Below, one piece after another: positions 16,501 through 24,987 of a DNA stretch of 64,000 nucleotides. The DNA is taken from the NCBI RefSeq assembly GCF_000196675.2, contig NC_015312.1:6526501-6590500 (forward strand). Direction: 5' to 3'. Position 1 is the first letter of the stretch. Each line of letters starts with the position of its first letter. Made by a program: the position numbers and the translations under genes. This DNA is from Pseudonocardia benzenivorans CB1190. GTDB lineage: Bacteria; Actinomycetota; Actinomycetes; Mycobacteriales; Pseudonocardiaceae. A model generated the notes under the pieces. It saw only the letters and a program-made list of their open reading frames with translations, was not told the DNA's origin and ran no database searches.

Positions 16501-17687
16501 GTGCCTCGATCGAGAACGTTGGCGTTGTAACCCGGCTGCGGTGATCGGCTGAGAGGCTGTCGTCGGAGGTGGGCGATGGCACGGCAGCCTGAGGTGTTCG
16601 TGCGGGATCTGGATCCGGCCGAGGCGCAACGACTGGTAAAGATCACCCGCACCGCGCGGGACCGGGTCCGGCTGCGCCGGGCAGGGATCGTGCTCGCCTC
16701 GGTCCAAGGCCGCACCGCAACCGAGGCCGCAGCGATGTTCGCCGCGACCCCGCAGTACGCGCGGGAGGTGATCCACGCGTTCAACGACAAGGGGTTCGCG
16801 GCTCTGGACCCAAAATGGAGCGGGGGCCGACCTCCTAAGTTCGGCCCCCACACCCGCGAGTTGATCTGCCGGGTCGCCCGGACCCCTCCACAGCAGGTCG
16901 GACTCCCGTTCACCACATGGAGCCTGTCCAAGCTGGTCGAGCATCTGCGCGAGCGGCACCGGGTCGAGATCAGCACCGACACCGTCCGACGTGTCCTGCG
17001 CGCCGCCGGGGTGCGCTGGCAGGCCACGAAGACCTGGAAGGCCAGCAACGATCCACAGTTCGCGCAGAAGATGGCCCGGATCCTCGACCTCTACGACCGC
17101 TCCGCCGCCGGGCAACTGACCAGCGGCGCCAGGGTGATCTGCGTGGACGAGTTCGGGCCGCTGAACCTGCAACCCCGCCCCGGGCGTGGCTGGTTCCCCA
17201 CCCGAGGCCCGGCCCGGCTGCGCGCAACCTACAACCGCTACGGCGGGGTCCGGCACATGCTCGCCGGACTCGACCTGGCCTCCGGGCAGCTGTTCTACCG
17301 GCTGCGCGACCGCAAACGCTGGCAGGAGTTCCTCGCGTTCCTTCGCCAGCTCCGCACCCGGTTCCCCCGCGGGCGACTGCACATCATCTGCGACAACTTC
17401 TCCCCACACCGCAAGGCCGAAGTCGCCGACTGGTGCAACGACCACGACGTCGAGCTCGTGTTCACCCCGACCTACGCCTCGTGGCTGAACTGGATCGAGA
17501 GCGAGTTCACCGCCCTGCGCTACTTCACCCTCGACGGCAGCGACTACCCCTCCCACACCGCCCAGGAAGCCGCCATCGCCGGCTACGTCCGCTGGGCCAA
17601 CCGCCACGCCCGACCCAAGAAGCGCTTCGCTCCCGAGTCCAGGATCCGCAGGCCCGATTACCTACCGAACGTTGCCTGACGAGGCAC
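16501..17687 (+). mobile_element. IS630-family insertion sequence in the ephD-dapC interval
   Basis: The element is bounded by TA at 16499-16500 and 17688-17689, the usual IS630 target duplication. Its ends are inverted repeats: GTGCCTCG at the left and CGAGGCAC at the right, with further partial similarity around an AACGTT sequence. Removing it restores a short 11-base gap between the stop of the hydrolase/SDR gene and the start of the aminotransferase gene. Its transposase is on the opposite strand to the operon it splits. Confidence 0.88.
16576..17679 (+). CDS. IS630-family transposase
   Basis: The 367-residue DDE transposase has N-terminal helix-turn-helix domains (TARDRVRLRRAGIVLASVQG through RRVLRAAGVRWQATK). 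The catalytic core has acidic residues in VICVDEFGPL, IICDNFSPH and NWIESEF. The reading frame is complete, so the copy may be functional. A GGAGGTG sequence precedes the ATG. Confidence 0.93.
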   Translation: MARQPEVFVRDLDPAEAQRLVKITRTARDRVRLRRAGIVLASVQGRTATEAAAMFAATPQYAREVIHAFNDKGFAALDPKWSGGRPPKFGPHTRELICRVARTPPQQVGLPFTTWSLSKLVEHLRERHRVEISTDTVRRVLRAAGVRWQATKTWKASNDPQFAQKMARILDLYDRSAAGQLTSGARVICVDEFGPLNLQPRPGRGWFPTRGPARLRATYNRYGGVRHMLAGLDLASGQLFYRLRDRKRWQEFLAFLRQLRTRFPRGRLHIICDNFSPHRKAEVADWCNDHDVELVFTPTYASWLNWIESEFTALRYFTLDGSDYPSHTAQEAAIAGYVRWANRHARPKKRFAPESRIRRPDYLPNVA

Positions 17688-19318
17688 TAGCCGCGACGCG
17701 CCACGGCCCGCACGAGGCGGGGCGTGAGACGCGACGCCAGCAGGCCCATGTGGGCCTCCGCGGTGACGGGCGCGACAGCCAGGTCCTTCTCGACGGCGCG
17801 CAGCAGCTTCCGCGCGACCCGGTCGGGGGTGTAGCCGCGCCGGCGGTACGCCGCGGTCGCCGCGTCCCGGCTGCGCTGCTCGGTCTCCGGGTCCTGGCCG
17901 GCGAAGCGGGCCGTCGCGGTGATGCCCGTGTGCACGAATCCCGGGCACAGCGCCGTCACGCCGATGCCCTCGTCGGCCAGCTCGGCGCGCAGGCTCTGCG
18001 ACAGCGCCAGTACCGCGGCCTTCGTCGTCGCGTAGGCGCTCATCGAGCGGTGCGGCAGGAACGCCGCCGCCGACGCCACGTTGACGACGTGCCCGCCCTC
18101 GCCGCGCTCGCGCATCCGCGGCACGAACGCGCGGCAGCCGTGCACGACACCCCACAGGTTGACGTCGACGATCCGCCGCCACTCCTCCTCGGTCGTGGCG
18201 GTGAACGGACCGGCCATCCCGATGCCGGCGTTGTTGACGACGACGTCGGGCACCCCGTGCTCCTGGGCGACCTCGGCGGCGAACTTCTCCACGGCGCGGG
18301 CGTCCGCGACGTCGACCTCGTACGCGGCGCCGCCCGTCGCGACCGCGGTCTCCGACGCGGCGGCGAGGTCGACGTCGGCGCCCACGACGAACGCGCCCTT
18401 CGCCGCGAACGCCTTCGCCGTCTCCCGCCCGATCCCGCTCCCCGCCCCGGTCACGACGACGACCTGCCGCGCACGGACCGGCTCCGGGCCGCCCGCGACG
18501 TGGGCCTCGATCTCCCGCACCGCCCGGGCGACGACGTCCGGGCGGGTCAGCGGCAGCCAGTGCCGGCCGGGCACCTCGCGCACCCACAGCCGGTCGGCGA
18601 AGCCCTCGGCCGACCGGGCCAGCGACGGCCCGACGTAGGCGTCGCCGCGCGGTGCGATCACCTGCACCGGCACCCGGGTCACCCGTCGCTGGGGCGAGCG
18701 CACCCGGTCGCCGATGTTGGCGCGGTAGAGCTCCAGCCCGTTGACCGCGGTCCGGACCGACGGCCGCGCGACCCCCTCGCGACGGGCCAGCGCCGCCCCG
18801 AAGATCCCGCTGCGCCAGGCCAGGACGGGCAGGACCGGCAGCCGGAAGAACGAGATGTACCAGGACTTCCGGGCCTGCCTGCGCCGCTCGCGCGCCGACG
18901 CGGTACGGAACCAGCGTCCGATGTGGTCGAGGCACGGCCCCGAGATCGAGGTGAAGGAGGCCAACCGCTCGCGGAAGTCCGGGTCGGTGACGAGGTGCCA
19001 CGACTGCACCGAGCCCCAGTCGTGCGCCAGCAGGTGCACGGGCGCGTCGGGGCTGACGGCGTCGATGACCGCGGCGAGGTCGGCAGCGAGCCGGTCGACC
19101 CGGTAGGCGTCGCGGCGGCGCGGCGCGTCGGACTCCCCGGCACCCCGCATGTCGTAGGTCACGACGTGGTGGTCCGCGGCGAGGTCGTCGACGACGCCGT
19201 CCCACACGTGCCGATCGTCGGGGTAGCCGTGCACGGCGACGACCGTCGGCCCCGCCGGGTCGCCGTGCTCGCGCACGGCGAGGCGCAGACCGTCGGACGT
19301 CCGGATCTCCTCGACCAT
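17687..19318 (-). CDS. Alpha/beta hydrolase-short-chain dehydrogenase fusion, EphD-like
   Basis: The protein of about 543 residues has an epoxide-hydrolase-like alpha/beta hydrolase domain in its first half (VVAVHGYPDDRHVWDG, nucleophile Asp in LLAHDWGS, late His in GRHWLPLTRPD). A complete SDR domain follows (VTGAGSGIGRETA, NNAGIG, catalytic YATTK). The same fusion is found in mycobacterial EphD (Rv2214c), which is linked to mycolic acid metabolism; that role here is inference. The ATG at 19318 has an AGGGTGGG site; a GTG at 19342 is an alternative. The TAG stop lies exactly at the IS630 insertion point and remains intact. Confidence 0.87.
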   Translation of the reverse strand: MVEEIRTSDGLRLAVREHGDPAGPTVVAVHGYPDDRHVWDGVVDDLAADHHVVTYDMRGAGESDAPRRRDAYRVDRLAADLAAVIDAVSPDAPVHLLAHDWGSVQSWHLVTDPDFRERLASFTSISGPCLDHIGRWFRTASARERRRQARKSWYISFFRLPVLPVLAWRSGIFGAALARREGVARPSVRTAVNGLELYRANIGDRVRSPQRRVTRVPVQVIAPRGDAYVGPSLARSAEGFADRLWVREVPGRHWLPLTRPDVVARAVREIEAHVAGGPEPVRARQVVVVTGAGSGIGRETAKAFAAKGAFVVGADVDLAAASETAVATGGAAYEVDVADARAVEKFAAEVAQEHGVPDVVVNNAGIGMAGPFTATTEEEWRRIVDVNLWGVVHGCRAFVPRMRERGEGGHVVNVASAAAFLPHRSMSAYATTKAAVLALSQSLRAELADEGIGVTALCPGFVHTGITATARFAGQDPETEQRSRDAATAAYRRRGYTPDRVARKLLRAVEKDLAVAPVTAEAHMGLLASRLTPRLVRAVARRG

Positions 19319-19423
19319 GCCGCCCACCCTATTGACGATCACCGGCTGCCGACGTGCTGCGGCTCACAGCGGCATTCGGGCGCTTCGGGAACCTCTGATC
19401 GTTCCGTGGTGTTGCACCCGTTC

Positions 19424-20746
19424 GTGACCGACTCCTCCCGAACCTCCGTGCCGGGACGGTTGCGCCTCGCGCTGTTGCTCGGCGCCTTCGTCGCCCTGGG
19501 TCCGCTCACCATCGACATGTACCTCCCGGCGCTGCCGCAGATCAGCAACGAGCTGGCGGCGTCGGAGTCCCTCGTCCAGCTGACCTTGACCGGCACGCTG
19601 GCCGGGCTCGCGCTGGGCCAGCTCGTCATCGGCCCGCTGTCCGACGCCGTCGGCCGCCGCCGGCCGTTGTTCGCCGGTGCACTGCTGCACCTGGCTGCGT
19701 CGCTGCTGGTGCTCGTCGCCCCGAACATCGAGGTCCTGGGCGTTCTGCGGGTGTTGCAGGGCATCGGGACCGCCGCGGGCGCCGTCGTCGCGATGGCGAT
19801 CGTCCGCGACCTGTACTCCGGCCGCGACGCGGCCAACCTCTTCTCCCGGCTGATGCTCGTCATGGGTGCGGCGCCGGTGCTGGCGCCGACGATCGGCGGC
19901 CTGGTCCTGCGGGTCACCGACTGGCGTGGCGTGTTCGTCGTGCTCGCGGCGTACGCCCTGGTGCTGCTGCCGGCGACCTGGCGGGCCCTGCCGGAGACGC
20001 TGCCGCCGTCGCACCGGCGCAGCGCCCGCATCGGCGCGACCTTCCGCACCTACGGCTCGCTGCTGCGCGACCGGGTGTTCGTCGGGCTGGTGCTCGTCGC
20101 CGGGTTCACGATGGCCGCGCTGTTCGGCTACGTGTCCGGGGCGTCGTTCGTCTACCAGGAGCAGTTCGGGCTCGACCAACAGATCTTCGGGCTGGTGTTC
20201 GGCGCGGGCGCCGTCTGGCTGATCGCGGGCACCCAGTTCAACCCGGTCCTGCTGCGTCGCTTCAGCCCTCGCCAGATCCTCAGCGCGGGCGCGGTCGCCG
20301 GGACGCTGGCGGGCCTGGTGCTGATCGGCGCCGCGGCGACCGGCGCGGGTGGGCTCGTCGGGCTGCTGGTCCCGATGTGGGCGGTGCTCGCCGCGGCCGG
20401 CGTGATGCTGCCCAACGCGCCCGCCGTCGCGCTCGCCCAGCACGGCGAGGCCGCGGGCACGGCGGCCGCGCTGCTCGGCGCCGTCCAGTTCGGTGTCGGT
20501 GCGGCGGTGTCGCCGCTGGTCGGCGCGCTGGGCAACGACGCGCTCGCGATGGCCACGGTCGTCGCGGGCGGCATGGTCGTCGCGCTGACGGTGCTCGCGG
20601 CGGTCGTACGGCCGTGGTCGCTGCCCGACGCCGGCGACGAGCCCGAGCCGGTCCCCGCCTCGGCCCCGGCCTCGACCGAGCACGCGCAGCCCGCGGTCGA
20701 CGACATCGGGGTGGCCGGGGCGGCCGCGGTGACGGCCCGGGAGTAA
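19424..20746 (+). CDS. Bcr/CflA-type multidrug efflux MFS transporter
   Basis: This 12-helix major facilitator has the drug:H+ antiporter-1 pattern. The first helix reads LALLLGAFVALGPLTIDMYL, followed by the Bcr-like PALPQISNELAASESLVQLT and the loop GPLSDAVGRRRPLFAGA. It probably exports a drug or metabolite with proton exchange. The C-terminus is an acidic-proline tail. The start is uncertain: GTG codons at 19406, 19409 and 19424 are in frame and none has a strong ribosome-binding site. I chose 19424. The much longer open frame upstream is antisense to the EphD-like gene and is not coding. Confidence 0.85.
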   Translation: MTDSSRTSVPGRLRLALLLGAFVALGPLTIDMYLPALPQISNELAASESLVQLTLTGTLAGLALGQLVIGPLSDAVGRRRPLFAGALLHLAASLLVLVAPNIEVLGVLRVLQGIGTAAGAVVAMAIVRDLYSGRDAANLFSRLMLVMGAAPVLAPTIGGLVLRVTDWRGVFVVLAAYALVLLPATWRALPETLPPSHRRSARIGATFRTYGSLLRDRVFVGLVLVAGFTMAALFGYVSGASFVYQEQFGLDQQIFGLVFGAGAVWLIAGTQFNPVLLRRFSPRQILSAGAVAGTLAGLVLIGAAATGAGGLVGLLVPMWAVLAAAGVMLPNAPAVALAQHGEAAGTAAALLGAVQFGVGAAVSPLVGALGNDALAMATVVAGGMVVALTVLAAVVRPWSLPDAGDEPEPVPASAPASTEHAQPAVDDIGVAGAAAVTARE

Positions 20747-20806
20747 CGGACACGGTCGGCGGTTCCGAGTAGTCCGGACAGAGGGGGCACCGACACCGGA
20801 GGAACC

Positions 20807-20968
20807 GATGACGACGGCTGGCTGCTCTCGATCACCACCACCCGCGACGGCCGTGCGTCACGGCTGCTCGTGCTGGACGCGACCGACGTCGCCGGGCCGC
20901 CGGTCGCGTCGGTGGTGCTGCCCCGCGGTGTGCCCGCCGGGTTCCACGGATCGTGGTTCGCGGACTGA
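20807..20968 (+). pseudogene. C-terminal remnant of a carotenoid oxygenase gene
   Basis: In the frame starting at 20807 the 53 codons read DDDGWLLSITTTRDGRASRL, then LVLDATDVAGPPVASVVLPR, then GVPAGFHGSWFAD and a stop. This is nearly the same as the C-terminus of the intact carotenoid oxygenase at 21628-23004 (DGWLLTITTTRDGAASNLLV and so on). No start or upstream part exists, since the preceding bases belong to the end of the MFS region. It is a decayed or partly deleted paralogue, pointing to an old tandem duplication. Confidence 0.85.
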
Positions 20969-20974
20969 CGCCCG

Positions 20975-21508
20975 TCAGGTCCGGGCGGGTGTCTGCAGCT
21001 GCTCGATGGCCCAGAGCGCCCAGGAGCTGACGGTCTCGTACTGGCGCAGCCCGTACTCCGCGGCGAGCTGGCCGAACCCCGCGGGCCCCGGGACGACGTC
21101 GCCCGCCTCCTCCCGGATCGCGCGCAGCACGTCGGCCTGCTCGGCGGTCGACGCGGCGATGCGGCGCAGGAGCGTCACGGCGTCGTCGCGGTCGAGCGCG
21201 GAGAGCAGGAACATCCGCAGGACCTGCTCGTTGCGCACCTTGGCCTGCCGCGACGGCGGCGACATCAGCCAGTCCCGCAGCTCGGCGCGCCCGGCGTCGG
21301 TGACGTCGTAGGTCTTGCTGCCGCGCGCGCCCTCGGCCGTGACCTCGACCAGCCCGCGCTCGGCGAGCTTGGCCAGCTCGGGGTAGATGCTCGTGTGGCC
21401 GGCCTGCCATGCGTACCGGCCGAGGTCGCCCTCGAACGCCTTGGTCAGCTCGTAGCCGGACTGCGGGCGCGTGGCCAGCAACCCCAGCAGCGCGTGCGTC
21501 AGCGACAT
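20975..21508 (-). CDS. PadR family transcriptional regulator
   Basis: The 177-residue protein has the PadR winged helix (SLTHALLGLLATRPQSGYEL, then GHTSIYPELAKLAERGLVEV and SKTYDVTDAGRAELRDWL) and a C-terminal helical dimerisation part of the AphA-like kind. It diverges from the carotenoid oxygenase gene. Two palindromes with ATGTC/GACAT halves lie between them, so it most likely represses that gene and itself. The ATG at 21508 is preferred over 21523, which has no ribosome-binding site. Confidence 0.88.
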   Translation of the reverse strand: MSLTHALLGLLATRPQSGYELTKAFEGDLGRYAWQAGHTSIYPELAKLAERGLVEVTAEGARGSKTYDVTDAGRAELRDWLMSPPSRQAKVRNEQVLRMFLLSALDRDDAVTLLRRIAASTAEQADVLRAIREEAGDVVPGPAGFGQLAAEYGLRQYETVSSWALWAIEQLQTPART

Positions 21509-21519
21509 GCCGCCACCAT

Positions 21520-21570
21520 ACATGTCGACACTGACATGTCGAGATTTTCATCTAATCTCTTGACATGTCA
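21520..21570. promoter_or_regulatory. PadR operator/promoter region
   Basis: Two related palindromes lie between padR and the oxygenase gene. One is ACATGTC-GACACT-GACATGT (21520-21539), with 7-bp arms. The other is TGACATGTCA (21561-21570), which overlaps a TTGACA -35-like hexamer. The ATGT-ACAT type halves are the form bound by PadR regulators. The region is AT-rich for this genome. Confidence 0.65.
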
Positions 21571-21627
21571 TTTCCGACAGGTGCAGGGTCGTCGGCAGCA
21601 CCGAGTGAGCCGACCGAGGAGGCCACC

Positions 21628-23004
21628 ATGAGCGAGACCACGACGACACCCGGCGTGACCCTGGAGGGCTACCTGGCCCCCGTCCCGGACGAGATCGACG
21701 CGTACGACCTGCCCGTCGAGGGCGCGCTCCCGCCCGAGCTCACCGGCCGCTACTTCCGCAACGGCCCCAACCCGCGTCCCGGCGAGCCCGCGCGGCACTG
21801 GTTCACCGGCCACGGCATGCTGCACGGCGTCCGGCTCCGCGAGGGCCGGGCCGAGTGGTATCGCAACCGCTGGGTCCGGACGAAGGCACTCGACGGCGCG
21901 ACGATGGTGGGCCCCGACGGCACCTTCGACCGCAGCGTCGGCGTCGCCAACACCCACGTCGTCGAGCACGCCGGGCGGATCATGGCCCTCGTCGAGAGCA
22001 GCTTCCCCACGGTCGTCACGCCCGAGCTGGCGACGGTCGGCCCGTGCGACTTCGACGGCAGGCTCACCACCGCGATGACCGCGCACCCCAAGATCGACCC
22101 GGTCACCGGTGAGCTGCACTTCTTCGGCTACGGCATCATGCCGCCGTTCGTCACCTACCACCGGCTCTCCGCCGCGGGCGAACTCCTGACCAGCGCCGAG
22201 ATCGAGGTCCCGGGGCCGACGATGATGCACGACTTCGCGATCACCGACCGGCACGCGGTCTTCCTCGACCTGCCCATGACCTTCTCCTTCGAGCGGCTCG
22301 CCAAGGGCATGCCCTACGGCTACGACGAGTCCTACGGCGCCCGTATCGGCGTCATGCCGTTCGACGAGCCGGGCCACGTCACCTGGTTCGACGTCGACCC
22401 CGGCTACGTCTTCCACGTCGGCAACGCACACACCGACGCCTCCGGCAAGGTCGTCCTCGACGGGGCGCGGTACTCACCCGCCGACACCGTCGCCATGTGG
22501 GACGACCTCGGCACCGACCCCTCCGGCCTGGCCGCCGACGCCGCCGCGACCGGGGCGGCGCGCTACCACCGCTGGGTCCTCGACCCCGCCACCGGACGGG
22601 CGAGCGAGACCCCGCTCGACGACCGCGCCGTCGAGTTCCCCACCGTCGACGACGACCGCGTCGGCCGCGACTCCCGCTTCCGCTACGCCGTCGCCCAGGA
22701 GCGCGGGACGGCGGGCGTCGTCAAGATCGACCTCGGCACCGGCGCCGTCACCGAGCACTCGCTGGGCACCGGAGCCGTCGCGGGCGAGGCGGTGTTCGTC
22801 CCGTCCGCAGCGCCGGGCCGCGCCGAGGACGACGGCTGGCTGCTCACGATCACCACGACCCGCGACGGCGCCGCCTCGAACCTGCTGGTCCTCGACGCGA
22901 CCGACGTCGCCGCCCCGCCGGTCGCGACCGTGACCCTGCCGCGCGGCGTGCCCGCCGGCTTCCACGGTTCCTGGATCGACGACGCCTCCATCGAGGGGAA
23001 CTGA
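21628..23004 (+). CDS. Carotenoid oxygenase (RPE65/CCD family)
   Basis: The 458-residue protein is a seven-bladed propeller non-haem iron oxygenase. Visible blocks are GRYFRNGPNPRP near the start, HWFTGHGMLHGVRLREG, HPKIDPVTGELHFFGYG, the iron-ligand region MMHDFAITDRHAVFLDLPM, FHVGNAHTD, and the C-terminal GVPAGFHGSW, with a final histidine ligand. It cleaves carotenoids or stilbene-like substrates with O2; the exact bond is unknown. The ATG at 21628 follows GAGGAGG. It diverges from padR and lies directly before a membrane protein gene (one base between stop and start). A C-terminal copy fragment lies at 20807. Confidence 0.92.
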   Translation: MSETTTTPGVTLEGYLAPVPDEIDAYDLPVEGALPPELTGRYFRNGPNPRPGEPARHWFTGHGMLHGVRLREGRAEWYRNRWVRTKALDGATMVGPDGTFDRSVGVANTHVVEHAGRIMALVESSFPTVVTPELATVGPCDFDGRLTTAMTAHPKIDPVTGELHFFGYGIMPPFVTYHRLSAAGELLTSAEIEVPGPTMMHDFAITDRHAVFLDLPMTFSFERLAKGMPYGYDESYGARIGVMPFDEPGHVTWFDVDPGYVFHVGNAHTDASGKVVLDGARYSPADTVAMWDDLGTDPSGLAADAAATGAARYHRWVLDPATGRASETPLDDRAVEFPTVDDDRVGRDSRFRYAVAQERGTAGVVKIDLGTGAVTEHSLGTGAVAGEAVFVPSAAPGRAEDDGWLLTITTTRDGAASNLLVLDATDVAAPPVATVTLPRGVPAGFHGSWIDDASIEGN

Positions 23005-23005
23005 C

Positions 23006-23674
23006 ATGCCCACCGGACCTTCCACGGAGGAGATCGTCGTGACCGAGCCGGACCAGCGGCCGGCCAGCACCGACATGCCCGTCGGGCCGATGCTGCGGAG
23101 CCTGGGCCTGGATATCGCCCTGCCCGTCGCCGCCTACTACGTCCTGCACCTGTGCGGCGTCGGCGACTACGTCGCGCTGGTGGTCGCCGCCCTCGTCGCG
23201 GCGGCGCGCGTCGCGGTGTCGGCGGTCCGGCACCGCTCGCTCAACCTGTTCGCCACGGTCATGCTCGTCGTGTTCGGGCTGAGCCTCGCGCTGGCCTTCG
23301 TGAGCGGCGACGAGCACTTCTTCCTGCTGAAGAACTCGATCGTCACCGGAGCCGTCGGCCTCACCTTCCTGGCGACGGCCTTCGGGCCCCGCCCGTTGAC
23401 GCTCGCCGCCGCGGAGTCGTTCACTCCGCGCAGACGCGCCCGGCTCGCCGAGGAGTTCCGGACCAACCCGCGCGTGCGCCGCGGGCATCGGATCAGCTCG
23501 ACGGTCTGGGGCGTCGGGCTGCTCGCCGAGGCCCTGATCCGTGTCCCGCTGATCTACGTGCTGCCGGTGAGCGTGATGGTCGGGCTCAGCGAGGTGCTGT
23601 TCCTCGCCGCCATGGCCCTGCTGATCGCCTGGAACGCCTGGTACGTCCGACGGGCCCGGTCCCGGGCCCGCTGA
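23006..23674 (+). CDS. VC0807-like integral membrane protein
   Basis: The 222-residue protein has about five to six hydrophobic helices (IALPVAAYYVLHLCGVGDYV, a pair around SLNLFATVMLVVFGLSLALA, then VTGAVGLTFLATAF, and two at the end) and a cytoplasmic loop rich in Arg. The pattern resembles the VC0807 family, related to intracellular septation protein A, whose function is not settled. It starts one base after the oxygenase stop and so shares its transcript and PadR control. The final Arg-rich tail is cytoplasmic. Confidence 0.7.
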   Translation: MPTGPSTEEIVVTEPDQRPASTDMPVGPMLRSLGLDIALPVAAYYVLHLCGVGDYVALVVAALVAAARVAVSAVRHRSLNLFATVMLVVFGLSLALAFVSGDEHFFLLKNSIVTGAVGLTFLATAFGPRPLTLAAAESFTPRRRARLAEEFRTNPRVRRGHRISSTVWGVGLLAEALIRVPLIYVLPVSVMVGLSEVLFLAAMALLIAWNAWYVRRARSRAR

Positions 23675-23711
23675 CGCCGTCCGCCGCCGCACGGGCGGCC
23701 CGCCCCACTTC

Positions 23712-23766
23712 CCGCACGAGCGGCCCTGTCGCGCAACTCAATGGCGCGACAGGGCCGCTCGTGCGG
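23712..23766. repeat. Long palindrome, family B, copy 1
   Basis: A 23-nt arm (23712-23734, containing ACGAGCGGCCCTGTCGCGC) pairs perfectly with 23744-23766 around the loop AACTCAATG. It is 37 bases after the membrane protein stop, so it may act as a terminator. It is related to the palindromes at 24552 and 34730, whose arms differ by paired changes. Confidence 0.9.
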
Positions 23767-23772
23767 TTGCGG

Positions 23773-23812
23773 CGTCAGGGTAGCCTGACGGAAAGCGTCA
23801 GGGAGGCCTGAC
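23773..23812. promoter_or_regulatory. Alternating inverted repeats upstream of the HTH-PASTA gene
   Basis: Four copies of a 6- to 7-bp unit alternate in direction: CGTCAGG (23773), CCTGACG (23784), CGTCAGG (23796) and CCTGAC (23807). The central pair forms CCTGACG-GAAAG-CGTCAGG. The array ends about 25 bases before the start codon and looks like a multi-site operator, perhaps for the helix-turn-helix protein encoded next to it. Confidence 0.6.
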
Positions 23813-23836
23813 AGCCGGGTCGGGAGCGGAGGGGTC

Positions 23837-24526
23837 ATGAGCAAGGACAGGGGGCCGTGGCGGGAGGGCAGGCGCGCTTGGGAGCGGCTCGCCTCCTGGT
23901 ACCCGGACGGCGGGCCCGTCCCGCACGAGGACGGCGAGCACGATCCGCTCGCCGCGCTCTCCGACGTCGGCCTCGTGCGCCGGCTGCTCGACGAGACCGA
24001 GCTGGAGGCCGTGCGCAGCGCCCGCAGGCGTGGCCGGTCGTGGGCGGAGATCGCCACGAAGCTGGGCGTGAGCCGGCAGGCGGCGTGGGAGCGGTGGCGC
24101 GACCTCGACACCGAGCCACCTCCGGCGCCGGCGGTACCGGACGAGCGGCCGCACGTCTCGACCGCGCCCGACGCCGTACTGAGCCGCGCGGCCCGCGCCG
24201 CTCGCCGCGGCAGCACGGTGACCGTGCCGCACGTCATCGGCATGACGGTCGACGACGCCCGCCGGCTCCTCGCCGAGACCGGCCTGCTGGCCGTCTCCGC
24301 CGATCCCGACGGTCCGCCCCCCGCGGCGCTCGCGCTCGACCTGAAGGTCGTGTCGGACCAGAGCCCGGAGTCGGGGGCGCGGGTCCGGACCGGATCGCCG
24401 GTGCGGCTGTGGACCGAACGCGGGGGCGGCTCGGGCGTTCGCGAACCGCGCAGGCCGCGCCCGAACCCGCTGCGCGAACGCGAGGTCCCCGACGAGGCGC
24501 TGGGGGCCGAGCAGGCCGTCGGCTGA
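23837..24526 (+). CDS. Soluble helix-turn-helix protein with a PASTA domain
   Basis: The 229-residue protein has no membrane segment. Residues about 50-95 hold a helix-turn-helix (LEAVRSARRRGRSWAEIATK, then LGVSRQAAWERWRDL). After a proline-rich linker, residues about 133-195 form a PASTA domain (VPHVIGMTVDDARRLLAETG, VVSDQSPESGARVRTGSPVRL). PASTA domains normally sit outside the cell on Ser/Thr kinases or penicillin-binding proteins and sense peptidoglycan, so a cytoplasmic DNA-binding version is unusual. An array of inverted repeats lies just upstream. The ATG is at 23837. The Arg/Pro-rich tail after residue 200 is likely unstructured. Confidence 0.8.
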   Translation: MSKDRGPWREGRRAWERLASWYPDGGPVPHEDGEHDPLAALSDVGLVRRLLDETELEAVRSARRRGRSWAEIATKLGVSRQAAWERWRDLDTEPPPAPAVPDERPHVSTAPDAVLSRAARAARRGSTVTVPHVIGMTVDDARRLLAETGLLAVSADPDGPPPAALALDLKVVSDQSPESGARVRTGSPVRLWTERGGGSGVREPRRPRPNPLREREVPDEALGAEQAVG

Positions 24527-24551
24527 CCCCGGACGCACATCCGGCACCGGA

Positions 24552-24598
24552 ACGAACGGCCCTTTCGCGCAACTGAGTTGCGCGAAAGGGCCGTTCGT
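24552..24598. repeat. Long palindrome, family B, copy 2
   Basis: The arm at 24552-24574 (ACGAACGGCCCTTTCGCG and so on) pairs perfectly over 23 bases with 24576-24598; a single G separates them. It lies between the ends of two convergent genes and can serve both as a terminator. Confidence 0.92.
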
Positions 24599-24636
24599 GG
24601 GTGTCGGGGCGCGGCCGGGCGCGCCGGAGGGCCCGG

Positions 24637-24987
24637 TCAGGGGCGCGCGACCACGCAGACGACGTGCCCGTCCGGGTCGGTGAGCACGGCCTGACGCTCG
24701 CCCCACGGCTGGTCGGCCGGGGCGTCGAGCACGCCGCAGCCCGCGCTCACGGCGGCGTCGACGGTGGCGTCGACGTCGTCGACCGCGAAGCTCAACGCCA
24801 CCCCGGCGTCGCTGGGCCGCGACGGGCGCTGGTGCAGCATCAGGTCGGTCCCGCCGGGCAGCGCGAGCATCGCGACGTCGGGCGCCGGCGCGACCACCGG
24901 GAGACCGAGCACGTCGCGGTAGAAGCGCAGGGCCGCGTCGAGATCGGCGACGGAGACGATGGCACGAGCGAGTCCGGTGACGGTCAT
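24637..24987 (-). CDS. VOC (glyoxalase/bleomycin resistance fold) family protein
   Basis: The 116-residue single-module pair has the typical start LARAIVSVADLDAALRFYRD and the C-terminal QAVLTDPDGHVVCVVARP. It belongs to the glyoxalase/bleomycin-resistance/dioxygenase fold; a specific substrate is not evident. The ATG at 24987 overlaps the stop of the YczE-like gene by four bases, so the two are co-translated. Confidence 0.8.
   Translation of the reverse strand: MTVTGLARAIVSVADLDAALRFYRDVLGLPVVAPAPDVAMLALPGGTDLMLHQRPSRPSDAGVALSFAVDDVDATVDAAVSAGCGVLDAPADQPWGERQAVLTDPDGHVVCVVARP

Noticed and set aside
17672..19423. A long upstream extension of the MFS gene frame
   Set aside because: It is antisense to the EphD-like gene, and its translation has no domain. 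Only the part from about 19406-19424 is coding.
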